Notes under the pieces: model-generated
Told to the model about the DNA's origin: nothing
What the model saw: the letters and a program-made list of their open reading frames with translations, nothing else
Database searches by the model: none
DNA from: RGIG7300 sp045657645
GTDB lineage: Bacteria; Bacillota; Clostridia; Oscillospirales; CAG-272
Direction of reading: 5' to 3'
NCBI GenBank assembly: GCA_045657645.1
Contig: JAZOTL010000022.1
Coordinates: 1-6,914, forward strand
Length of the DNA stretch: 6,914 nt
Program-made: the position numbers and the translations under genes
Shown here: one piece after another, positions 1 through 6,683 of the stretch
How positions within the stretch are numbered: position 1 is the stretch's first letter
Layout: each line of letters starts with the position of its first letter

Positions 1-1926
1 AGTTACTGTACAATCTGTAGTGGGAACCTCAGGTTCTTCGCCTGTTGCGGGAACGCTTTGTGTTTCCTTTGCTCCGCAGGTGCCACAGGTGCGTGTTTCT
101 TCACCTTCGGTAGTTGTGGTGGGTTCGGTTGTTACTACCCAGCCACCCCATGCGTGACCTGTTGCAGGTACTTCTACGGTAGAAATTTCAGCACTGCATA
201 CTGCACAGCTTACAGTTCCAACACCCGGTTCAGTACAGGTAGGCTCGGTTGTTACAACAACATCGCCGGGAGTGTGACCGGCAAAATCAAGTGTCTGTTT
301 TTCGCTTGCGCCGCATACTGTACAAGTAACAGTCTGGTGACCCTTGGTATTACAAGTAGACTCGGTAACATCGGTGGGTTCACCCCAAGAATGACCTAAT
401 GCTTCAACGGGGAGAGTATAAAGCTCTGTTCCGCATACTGAGCAGGAGGTAACCTCTTCACCTGCTTGGGTACAGGTAGGCTCGTTTACACGAACGGGAG
501 TACCGGGTATATGAGGCTGAATACCTATATTTCTGGTATATACGTCGCCGCAAATAGTACATGTAAAGGTTTCAACACCTGCTTCTTTACAGGTAGCTTC
601 CTTTGTTATCTCGGAGGTGTAGTTGTGAGCACATTCAACACCGCCTGTAGCAGGAATGGTTTCGGTTTCGGTTTCACCGCAGATTGAGCAGGTTCTGGTT
701 TGGGATCCAACTGTAGTTTCAGTAGGCTCCTTAGTAACAGTCCAATCGCTCCAATCATGAGAAGCATAATCGGTCTGATAATCAGTTATAGCACCACAGT
801 CGGAGCACTGATAAACAGTGTAAGCATCCTCTGTACAAGAGCCTTCTGTTTGAAGGATCAATTCAGGAGTATGGGTGTGAAGAGAAGCTGATTCACCGGT
901 CCAGCTTGCTGCGGGAACGCCGTTAACTGTCTTAAGTGTTGCTTCGCAGGTATCGCCGTTATTGGAAATACCGGAAACACCAACGGTAAGATAACCTGTG
1001 TTGCCTACAAGGCCTGTAAAGTCGATGTCAGCTTTTGCATAGGTCATAGACTCAAGATAATTTGTGGTGAGGTTTACATAGTCATCCTCGAAAAGTCTTA
1101 CGTTGTTTGTAGGGAAATAACCTACCTTTTCGCCCAGGCAGTAGTCAACACCGTTTACGGATACGATATATCCGAGGGTTTCATCAGCGCGAACTGCAAA
1201 GGTAACACCGTAGTTACAGTCTACTCTTTCGAAGGGAGTAGAAATTCCGGAAGAGTCTGCATTACCGGTCATAGGATTGTTACGAGCGGTAAAGGACCAT
1301 CTGTAACCATATACATTGTCTGCTTTGTCCATAAAGGAACCGTCAAAGTAATATACCTTAACGTCTGAAGCAATAGCTTCGTTCTGGAATGTACCGTAAG
1401 CATTGGTCAGAGTAACCATAAGCGCCTTACTTGTGGGGCGAACAAGGTTTCTGAAACCGTTGGAAAGGGAGCCGGAGTTTGTGAAGGGGAGTGTGCTGTC
1501 TGCCGCAAGCTCTGCCTGTGTATAGGGCGCTTCAGTAGACCAAAGGAAGGATACTGAAGAAATTGCACTTCCGAGACCGAACTTAAAGGTATCTTCAAGT
1601 TCAAAAGTAGCAGTAAGTCCGTCAAGTTCAACGGGCTGCTTATAGGTAAGTGCAGTAACCGGGTATCTTGCGTTTTTGAGAAGGGCTGCTACACCTGTAG
1701 AGCCTGCAGCTGAATATTCTGCGCCTGAAGGAACGTCCATAAATATTCCGCCGTTTTCATCTTCGGTAAACTTAAAGCCAAAGGCACCGTTTGCCGACCA
1801 GTTTGAGCCCTGATACTTACCTGCAAGTATTGTCCAGTTGTCTTCTACAGCCGCAGAAGCAGGAACAACAAACATAGGTACGATCATCAGGATTGCTAAA
1901 AGAATTGCCGTTATTCTTCTAGTCAT
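1..1926 (-). CDS. Secreted Cys-rich repeat surface protein, N-terminal 642 residues (3' end outside window)
   Basis: The frame is open from an ATG at 1926 to base 1 with no stop, so the gene is partial at its 3' end. The start is supported by AGGAGG (1935-1940) eight bases upstream. Residues 1-25 form a signal peptide: MTRR, a hydrophobic core, then a likely cut after ASA25. Residues 26 to about 342 form a beta-rich domain, full of Thr, Gly, Asn and aromatics, that I do not recognise; a concanavalin-like or other beta-sandwich fold is only a guess. It has three Cys (237, 263, 327). Residues 352-629 hold seven units of about 40 residues, each with a CxxC pair (374/377, 413/416, 456/459, 495/498, 535/538, 574/577, 614/617). 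The last visible residues (630-642) are a Glu/Pro/Thr linker that may lead into another domain, so the anchoring mode is unknown. The neighbouring SLH protein carries the same repeat. The role is probably at the cell surface (adhesion or binding); no catalytic motif is visible. Confidence 0.88.
   Translation of the reverse strand, partial: MTRRITAILLAILMIVPMFVVPASAAVEDNWTILAGKYQGSNWSANGAFGFKFTEDENGGIFMDVPSGAEYSAAGSTGVAALLKNARYPVTALTYKQPVELDGLTATFELEDTFKFGLGSAISSVSFLWSTEAPYTQAELAADSTLPFTNSGSLSNGFRNLVRPTSKALMVTLTNAYGTFQNEAIASDVKVYYFDGSFMDKADNVYGYRWSFTARNNPMTGNADSSGISTPFERVDCNYGVTFAVRADETLGYIVSVNGVDYCLGEKVGYFPTNNVRLFEDDYVNLTTNYLESMTYAKADIDFTGLVGNTGYLTVGVSGISNNGDTCEATLKTVNGVPAASWTGESASLHTHTPELILQTEGSCTEDAYTVYQCSDCGAITDYQTDYASHDWSDWTVTKEPTETTVGSQTRTCSICGETETETIPATGGVECAHNYTSEITKEATCKEAGVETFTCTICGDVYTRNIGIQPHIPGTPVRVNEPTCTQAGEEVTSCSVCGTELYTLPVEALGHSWGEPTDVTESTCNTKGHQTVTCTVCGASEKQTLDFAGHTPGDVVVTTEPTCTEPGVGTVSCAVCSAEISTVEVPATGHAWGGWVVTTEPTTTTEGEETRTCGTCGAKETQSVPATGEEPEVPTTDCTVT
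40..873 (-). repeat. Seven tandem coding repeats of about 40 residues with CxxC
   Basis: These are in-frame protein repeats (residues 352-629 of the partial surface protein). Units begin at His352, His390, His434, His472, His512, His551 and His591, giving a period of 38-44 residues (114-132 bp). The rough unit pattern is a His-led start, a Val/Thr strand, EPTC(T)xxG, eight to nine residues, CxxCG, then a Thr-rich strand often ending in PATG. Five units have a third Cys ten residues before the CxxC pair (364, 446, 485, 525, 564). Units 2 and 7 lack it. One His plus three Cys per unit would suit a metal site or disulphides; that is inference. The DNA copies have diverged, so this is not a recent tandem duplication of identical units. 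Confidence 0.85.
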
Positions 1927-1982
1927 TTTGTTTTCCTCCTAAAAAATATTTTTTTGGATAAATATACTTCATTAATTACAAC

Positions 1983-1991
1983 ATTATACCA
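1983..1991 (-). promoter_or_regulatory. Extended -10 promoter for the partial surface-protein gene
   Basis: On the minus strand this reads TGGTATAAT, a perfect TATAAT with the TGn extension. The expected -35 position (about 2006-2011, GGTAAC) is a poor match, which fits an extended -10 promoter. Transcription would start near 1976 and leave a leader of about 50 nt. A 14-bp A/T palindrome (1941-1954) lies directly before the AGGAGG site. The terminator just upstream (2025-2055) makes a separate promoter necessary. Confidence 0.65.
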
Positions 1992-2024
1992 AAACAAAAG
2001 CAATAGTTACCTGCATTTTTGGTG

Positions 2025-2055
2025 AAAAACAAAAGCACCTGCCGAAGCAGGTGCT
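2025..2055 (-). terminator. Rho-independent terminator of the SLH-domain gene
   Basis: Stem arms 2034-2042 and 2047-2055 pair perfectly over 9 bp (AGCACCTGC with GCAGGTGCT). On the minus strand they enclose a TTCG tetraloop, which is exceptionally stable as RNA. The hairpin is followed on that strand by TTTTGTTTTT. It begins 17 bases after the stop codon at 2073-2075 and should separate this transcript from the next gene. The plus-strand side has no comparable T run, so it acts mainly in one direction. Confidence 0.9.
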
Positions 2056-2072
2056 CAATTTATAAAAACTAT

Positions 2073-3935
2073 TTAAGCAGAAAAGCTTTCATCAAAGGAC
2101 TGAAGTATCTTTGCTGCCGCTGCTCTTGTAGCGGGATTCTTGGGAGAAAGAACGGTTCCATCGCCTGTGCCGGAGATAAGACCGTTTGCTACAGCCCAGC
2201 TTACACCCTCATATGCCCATACTGCAATAGAGGTTCTGTCTGTAAACTTCATAAGTGAAGTTCTTGTTTCAACGTTATAGCCCTTAAGTGAAGCGTAGTT
2301 CATAAGGAACTGTGCAAGCTGCTCACGGGTAAGAACGGTGGTGGGAGAGAAGTTTCCACGGCCATCACCGGAGGAAACACCCGTTTGGCCTGCCCATTTA
2401 ACCGCTGCCGCATACCAAGCGCCTTCGGCTGCGTCTTTAAAGCCTGTATCGCCTGCGAAGTCCTCGGCTTTCATACCTTCCATATTAAAGAGCATCTGCA
2501 CAAGGCCTGCACGGGTAAGCTGTGTTGCGGGAGCGAACTTTGTATCGGAAACTCCGTTCATATAGCCCTTCTTTACGCAATACTCAACAGAAGAAGCGTA
2601 CCAAGCCTGAGTATCTACGTCTTCAAATTTATTTTCATAGGGACGAACGGGAATAACCTCGCGGGCAACCTCTGTGTTACATACTGTACAAAGCTTATAC
2701 TGGGAACCCTCTGTAAAATATGTAGGCTGGGTTTCTATCACCCAATTCTCCATAGGAGTATGATCTAACATAGGAATAGTGTTAGAGGACATCTGTGTAT
2801 TGCAGAAAGTACAATAGGTCTTCTTTACACCTGTAGCGGTACAGGTAGGTTCTTTTTCAACAACGGGCTCACCTGCCACGTGACCAAAGGAACCTGTTTT
2901 TGACTCCATAACCTTACCGCAGGTAACGCATTTACGCTCCTTAAGCTCACGGGCTGTACAGGAAGCGGGGGTTGTTATAACCCAGTCGCCTGCCTTACAT
3001 ATGTGGTCTACGGTATGAAGATATATACCGGAGCTTCTTACCTGCTGCGCATTTGAGTGGCTACCGGGAGTGCTGGTGCCGGGGAGTATATCACAGGGGG
3101 TAAAATGTCTGGAAATGGTACAGATTTCGCCCTGTGCGGGGTATCCCAGGATCTGACCGGAATAGTCGGGCATAGAAGAATCTCTATACTTATATCGGTC
3201 CATATATATCATTTTTGCATTATGTGTAACGCCTGTAGCGATACAATCGGAAGGAGAAACCTTAATTGCGTTATTTGTTACCTGCTTAACACCGTCACAA
3301 ATCACACTCCAAGGAATAAGTGCCTCAAAGCTCCAATAGTTTTTACCGTTAACAGTACCAATAAGGCTTATCTGATCGGTAAGGTCCTCATACTGACCGG
3401 ACACTACGTGTGTACGGCGGATAGCAGCATTACCGTCTTCCATAATAGTAAAGCAATACCAAGGAGCTGTTACAGAGGAGTAGTTGCTGTAGGTCATAGC
3501 CTGCTTGGGGTCGAACTGGAGTATAAGTGTATCTCCGTTAAAGCCGTGCTCGGGCTTCCACTCGGAAGCTGTGGTATATATATCACAAAAGTCATCGCCT
3601 GAGGAACGAACAGGGGAATCGTCAAAGGTTACTGCGCCAACATAGATACCTGCCGCACTATACGCAAAGCGTATTTCGGTGGAAGTATGTATTACAGCTC
3701 TGTATATCCAGGACGGAACCATATTAGTCACGTCAAGGGTAGTGGGTTCAAGCTTGCCCCACACCTCGTTGGTAGTGTCAATAACACCGTCTATAGCAAC
3801 AAAGTCCTTAAGGCCGATATCAAGCAGATTAACGTCGCCTACCTCTTTATAGGTTGCGGCAGATGAAGAAAATGCCAAAGGAATTGCCGTTACAAGACAG
3901 GCAATGGTGAGTACAACAGATAAAAATCTTTTCAT
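2073..3935 (-). CDS. SLH-anchored surface protein with CBM9/DOMON-like domain and Cys-rich repeats
   Basis: Complete protein of 620 residues. AAGGAG (3943-3948) sits seven bases before the ATG. Residues 1-26 are a signal peptide (MKRF, hydrophobic core, likely cut near SSSA26). Residues about 44-275 resemble the CBM9/DOMON-like carbohydrate-binding domain found at the ends of xylanases and S-layer glycosidases: an opening VAIDGVIDTTNEVWG, then AAGIYVGAVTFDDSP, GDTLILQFDP and WSFEALIPWS. Residues 311-430 hold three Cys-rich repeats (CxxC at 336/339, 375/378, 416/419) of the type seen in the adjacent gene. Residues 436-615 are three SLH domains: FEDVDTQAWY (437-446), FKDAAEGAWY (499-508) and FTDRTSIAVWAYEGV (564-578), each followed by an LTR- or ATR-like segment. 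SLH triplets bind pyruvylated secondary cell-wall polymer, so the protein should sit on the outer wall. No hydrolase domain is visible, which suggests a glycan-binding or scaffold role. Own promoter and terminator. Confidence 0.92.
   Translation of the reverse strand: MKRFLSVVLTIACLVTAIPLAFSSSAATYKEVGDVNLLDIGLKDFVAIDGVIDTTNEVWGKLEPTTLDVTNMVPSWIYRAVIHTSTEIRFAYSAAGIYVGAVTFDDSPVRSSGDDFCDIYTTASEWKPEHGFNGDTLILQFDPKQAMTYSNYSSVTAPWYCFTIMEDGNAAIRRTHVVSGQYEDLTDQISLIGTVNGKNYWSFEALIPWSVICDGVKQVTNNAIKVSPSDCIATGVTHNAKMIYMDRYKYRDSSMPDYSGQILGYPAQGEICTISRHFTPCDILPGTSTPGSHSNAQQVRSSGIYLHTVDHICKAGDWVITTPASCTARELKERKCVTCGKVMESKTGSFGHVAGEPVVEKEPTCTATGVKKTYCTFCNTQMSSNTIPMLDHTPMENWVIETQPTYFTEGSQYKLCTVCNTEVAREVIPVRPYENKFEDVDTQAWYASSVEYCVKKGYMNGVSDTKFAPATQLTRAGLVQMLFNMEGMKAEDFAGDTGFKDAAEGAWYAAAVKWAGQTGVSSGDGRGNFSPTTVLTREQLAQFLMNYASLKGYNVETRTSLMKFTDRTSIAVWAYEGVSWAVANGLISGTGDGTVLSPKNPATRAAAAKILQSFDESFSA
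2646..3005 (-). repeat. Three coding repeats of about 40 residues with CxxC, homologous to those in the next gene
   Basis: In-frame units begin at His311, His352 and His392 (period 40-41 residues). The first two have the extra upstream Cys (326, 365) before the CxxC pair. The third has PTYFTEG in its place and keeps only CTVC. The layout matches the seven units of the neighbouring surface protein. This block links the CBM9-like domain to the SLH domains, so it may act as a stalk or spacer, possibly stabilised by metal or disulphides (inference). Confidence 0.8.
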
Positions 3936-3953
3936 CGTTTTGCTCCTTTTTTG

Positions 3954-3968
3954 TTTTTACTGTAAAAA
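3954..3968. repeat. Small inverted repeat at the predicted transcription start
   Basis: TTTTTA and TAAAAA arms of 6 bp flank CTG, between the -10 box and the ribosome binding site of the SLH-domain gene. It could be an operator or a weak 5' stem in the mRNA. It is A/T-only and short, so chance is quite possible. Confidence 0.3.
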
Positions 3969-3969
3969 T

Positions 3970-3998
3970 ATTTTATCATAAACACCCACACTTTTCAA
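3970..3998 (-). promoter_or_regulatory. Sigma-A-type promoter for the SLH-domain gene
   Basis: On the minus strand: TTGAAA (3993-3998), a 17-bp spacer, then TAAAAT (3970-3975) preceded by TGA, giving an extended -10. Transcription is expected to start near 3963, leaving a leader of about 28 nt that carries the AAGGAG site. Box quality, spacing and distance to the start codon all agree. Confidence 0.8.
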
Positions 3999-4036
3999 TA
4001 GAATAGCAGGATTTTTTGTTATTTTTGTAAAAGCAG

Positions 4037-4065
4037 TTGATTAAATGCAAAAATAAATATATAAT
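4037..4065 (+). promoter_or_regulatory. Sigma-A-type promoter for the murD operon
   Basis: TTGATT (4037-4042), a 17-bp spacer and a perfect TATAAT (4060-4065). Transcription should start near 4072, giving a leader of about 37 nt before the ATG at 4109. It diverges from the SLH-gene promoter without overlap; the two -35 boxes are 38 bp apart. The TTG of the -35 box is in frame with murD and can be mistaken for an upstream start codon. Confidence 0.8.
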
Positions 4066-4097
4066 GTATAGGATAACGACAAATCCGAACTTATATC

Positions 4098-4102
4098 AGG
4101 AG
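4098..4102 (+). promoter_or_regulatory. Ribosome binding site that decides the murD start
   Basis: AGGAG lies six bases before the ATG at 4109, the normal spacing. No Shine-Dalgarno sequence precedes the in-frame TTG at 4037, which would also be upstream of the predicted transcription start. Confidence 0.85.
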
Positions 4103-4108
4103 ATTGAT

Positions 4109-5455
4109 ATGAATACCGATTTCAAAAACAAAAGAGTTACCGTAATAGGTCTTGGCATCTCAAACAGACCTTTAATAAAATTTCTTTTAGAGCGCAATGC
4201 TATAGTAAGCGCACGCGATAAAAAAGAATACGCAGATATGCCCGCCGAAGTGCTTGAGCTTGAGGCGCAGGGCGTAAAGCTGATATGCGGTGAAAATTAC
4301 CTTGAAGAAATTGATGAAGAATACATATTCCGTACCCCCGGTCTGCGTTATGACGTACCCCAGCTTAAAAAAGCAGTTGAACAGGGCTCTGTTCTTACCT
4401 CTGAAATGGAGCTTTTCTTTGAGCTTTGCCCTGCAAATATGATAGCAGTAACGGGAAGTGACGGTAAAACCACAACAACCACCCTTATTTCAAAGATTAT
4501 AGAAAAGAAGTTTGGTAAGGTATATGTGGGAGGCAACATCGGTGCTCCCCTGCTCCCCTACGTTAATGAAATGACAAAGGATGATTGGGCGGTGCTTGAG
4601 CTTTCAAGCTTCCAGCTTCACACAATGAAGAGTTCTCCCAATATAGCTGTTATTACAAACCTTTCCCCTAATCATCTTGACTACCACACCAATATGCAGG
4701 AATATATAGATGCAAAGAAAAACATATTCCTCCATATGAAGGATTCCTCAAAGCTGGTACTCAATTATGCAAACGAACCTACAAAGGCTCTTGCAAATGA
4801 GGCTATGCAGGGGACCCGGGTAATGTACTTTGCAGATAAAAGCGGCGTGTGGGAAGACGATGACTGTATATATTACAAAGACGAAAAGGTTATAGATAAA
4901 AAGGATATACTCCTGCCCGGTCATCACAATATAGAAAACTATATGGCGGCAATAGCGGCCACATACCCCATAGTGGGCAAAGAAGTAATAAAGGATATTG
5001 CCACAACCTTCGGCGGCGTTGAGCACCGTTTGGAGCTTGTGCGTGAAAAGGACGGAGTACGCTTCTACAATTCTTCTATTGACAGCAGTCCCACAAGAAC
5101 TGCGGCAGCGCTTTCTGCTTTTAGTGAAAAGGTAATTGTAATCTGCGGAGGATATGATAAGCATATCCCCTTCGAGCCCCTTGCGCTCTCCCTTTGCGAA
5201 AAGGCAAAAACCGTAGTTCTTACAGGCGCTACCGGTGAGAAGATAAAACAGGTTCTGCTTTCCTGCCCCGAGTATAAAGAGGGTATGCCCAAAATAATTT
5301 CAGAGCCCGACTTTGAAAAGGCGGTTATAGCTGCGGCAAGCGATGCAAAAGCAGGAGATAACGTTCTGCTCTCCCCTGCCTGTGCAAGCTTTGATGCTTT
5401 CCCCAACTTTATGGTACGCGGCGAAAAATTCAGAAGCATAATTAAATCGTTATAA
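4109..5455 (+). CDS. murD: UDP-N-acetylmuramoyl-L-alanine:D-glutamate ligase (MurD)
   Basis: Cytoplasmic Mur ligase that adds D-glutamate to UDP-MurNAc-L-Ala using ATP, the second amino-acid step of peptidoglycan precursor synthesis. From the ATG at 4109 it has 448 residues, normal for MurD. The N-terminal nucleotide-binding domain opens with VIGLGISN (12-19). The central ATPase domain has the P-loop GSDGKTTT (116-123), NLSPNHLDYH (184-193) and the Lys expected to be carbamylated, K203 in IDAKKNIF. PGHHNIENY (270-278) leads to the C-terminal domain with GGVEHRLE, GGYDKHIPF (K351, equivalent by motif to the glutamate-site Lys of E. coli MurD) and LLSPACASFDAF (420-431). The segment at 321-331, NSSIDSSPTRT, departs from the more usual NDS form, but the rest of the active site looks intact. 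It is the first gene of an operon with the PLP enzyme downstream. Confidence 0.95.
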   Translation: MNTDFKNKRVTVIGLGISNRPLIKFLLERNAIVSARDKKEYADMPAEVLELEAQGVKLICGENYLEEIDEEYIFRTPGLRYDVPQLKKAVEQGSVLTSEMELFFELCPANMIAVTGSDGKTTTTTLISKIIEKKFGKVYVGGNIGAPLLPYVNEMTKDDWAVLELSSFQLHTMKSSPNIAVITNLSPNHLDYHTNMQEYIDAKKNIFLHMKDSSKLVLNYANEPTKALANEAMQGTRVMYFADKSGVWEDDDCIYYKDEKVIDKKDILLPGHHNIENYMAAIAATYPIVGKEVIKDIATTFGGVEHRLELVREKDGVRFYNSSIDSSPTRTAAALSAFSEKVIVICGGYDKHIPFEPLALSLCEKAKTVVLTGATGEKIKQVLLSCPEYKEGMPKIISEPDFEKAVIAAASDAKAGDNVLLSPACASFDAFPNFMVRGEKFRSIIKSL

Positions 5456-5458
5456 GGA
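5454..5458 (+). promoter_or_regulatory. Ribosome binding site overlapping the murD stop codon
   Basis: AAGGA begins within the TAA of murD (5453-5455) and lies seven bases before the ATG at 5466. This arrangement suggests coupled translation of the two genes. Confidence 0.7.
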
Positions 5459-5465
5459 AATAAAT

Positions 5466-6677
5466 ATGAGTTTTGACAAAAAGATACTTGACCTTGCGGC
5501 AAAAGCAGAAGCAAGCCTTGCAGATACCTTTGCCGCAATAGACGAAAGAGCGTTTATAAACACCGAAAAGGTGATGCGCGCCTTTAACGAATTCAGGGTT
5601 TCTAAAGAATGCCTTGACGGTACTGACGGCTACGGCTATGACGACCGCGGCAGAGATACCCTTGATAAGGTGGTGGCAAGGGTATTTAACGCCCCTTCTG
5701 CCTTCATACGCCATAACATAATAAACGGCACCCATGCCCTTACCATTGCTCTGTTTGGAATACTGCGCCCGGGTGACGTAATGCTTTCGGTTACGGGCAA
5801 GCCCTACGATACCCTTGACGAGGTTATAGGCATAGGCCAAAAGGATCAACCCGGTTCCTTAAAGGACTTTGGCATAGAATACCGCCAGGTAGAAATGGGC
5901 GAGGACTTTTCCGAACAGCTTAAGGACAAGCGGGTAAAAATGGTATACATTCAGCGTTCCAAGGGCTATGTAAACCGCCACACCCTTTCGGTTGATGAAA
6001 CAAACCGCATAGTGGAGTTCACCCGTAAGCACAGCGATGCATATGTTGTAGTAGATAACTGCTACGGCGAATTTGTAGATATAAAGGAACCCGCAGCCGA
6101 CCTTATCATCGGTTCTCTTATCAAAAACCCCGGTGGCGGTATGGCGCAAAGCGGCGCTTATATAGCAGGAAGTGAAAAGGCGGTAGAAATGTGCGCTAAC
6201 CGTTTCTCCTGCCCCGCCCTTGGTCTTGAAGCAGGGGCTACGCTTGACCAGAACCGCAATATGTATAAAGGCTTTTTCTACGCCCCCCACACGGTAGCAC
6301 AGGCGTTGAAAACCGCCCACTTTGCAGCGGCAGTCTTCGGTGAATGCGGATTTGACGTTTCCCCTGCCCCCGGCGAATTAAGAAATGACATTATTCAGTG
6401 TATCACCTTAAACGACCCCGACAAGCTGGTAAAATTCTGCCAGGGTATACAGGCAGGCTCACCTATAGACTCCTACGTTGCCCCCATGCCTTGGGCAATG
6501 CCGGGCTATTCGGACGAGGTAATTATGGCGGCAGGCGCCTTTGTGCAGGGCTCATCTATAGAGCTTTCTGCTGACGGCCCCATGCGCCCCCCCTACACCG
6601 CGTATCTCCAGGGCGGTCTTACCTACGAAAGCGGTAAGTACGGAATTATGAAGGCTTTGGAGTTTATACTTAATTAA
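5466..6677 (+). CDS. PLP-dependent methionine gamma-lyase-like / 'aluminium resistance' family protein (YnbB type)
   Basis: 403-residue cytoplasmic protein of the fold-type I PLP enzymes, in the family named after an aluminium resistance gene and related to methionine gamma-lyase; B. subtilis YnbB is a member. Recognisable segments are TDGYGYDDRGRDTLD (53-67), NGTHALTIALFGILRPGD (87-104), VTGKPYDTLDEVIG (109-122), QRSKGY (163-168), VVVDNCYGEF (194-203) with D197 expected to contact the pyridine nitrogen, and GSLIKNPGGG (216-225) with K220 the likely Schiff-base lysine. QGSSIELSADGP (361-372) is near the C-terminus. Length is near the family norm and the catalytic core is intact. The true substrate of this family is not settled; C-S lyase activity and aluminium resistance are label-level statements. 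It starts 10 bp after murD and shares its promoter and terminator, which suggests coexpression with cell-wall precursor synthesis. Confidence 0.88.
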   Translation: MSFDKKILDLAAKAEASLADTFAAIDERAFINTEKVMRAFNEFRVSKECLDGTDGYGYDDRGRDTLDKVVARVFNAPSAFIRHNIINGTHALTIALFGILRPGDVMLSVTGKPYDTLDEVIGIGQKDQPGSLKDFGIEYRQVEMGEDFSEQLKDKRVKMVYIQRSKGYVNRHTLSVDETNRIVEFTRKHSDAYVVVDNCYGEFVDIKEPAADLIIGSLIKNPGGGMAQSGAYIAGSEKAVEMCANRFSCPALGLEAGATLDQNRNMYKGFFYAPHTVAQALKTAHFAAAVFGECGFDVSPAPGELRNDIIQCITLNDPDKLVKFCQGIQAGSPIDSYVAPMPWAMPGYSDEVIMAAGAFVQGSSIELSADGPMRPPYTAYLQGGLTYESGKYGIMKALEFILN

Positions 6678-6683
6678 TTTAAC

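Noticed and set aside
1..873. CRISPR-like or satellite periodicity of about 120 bp
   Set aside because: The period is codon-locked, the copies have diverged in DNA, and the periodicity is fully explained by the protein repeat.
58..891. Plus-strand reading frames rich in Cys, Gly and Thr
   Set aside because: They are antisense to the repeat block of the minus-strand surface protein. They owe their openness and apparent repetition to it and lack a signal, a ribosome binding site or family features.
3057..3602. Plus-strand frame of 181 codons
   Set aside because: It lies entirely antisense to the CBM9-like domain of a well-supported gene and shows no recognisable domain or ribosome binding site.
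3891..3935. Possible lipobox (TIAC, Cys13) in the SLH protein
   Set aside because: The position before the Cys pattern is Thr rather than a hydrophobic residue, and the hydrophobic core continues after Cys13 to a typical signal peptidase I site, so a lipoprotein is unlikely.
4037..4108. N-terminal extension of MurD from a TTG start
   Set aside because: The TTG is the -35 box of a good promoter, has no ribosome binding site, and the ATG at 4109 has AGGAG at the right distance.
3936..4108. Riboswitch or small RNA in the divergent intergenic region
   Set aside because: Both predicted leaders are under 40 nt, too short for a riboswitch, and no stable GC-containing stem is present.
5065..6320. 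Minus-strand frames opposite murD and the PLP-enzyme gene
   Set aside because: They are shadows of strongly conserved genes on the other strand, with low-complexity composition and no start signals.
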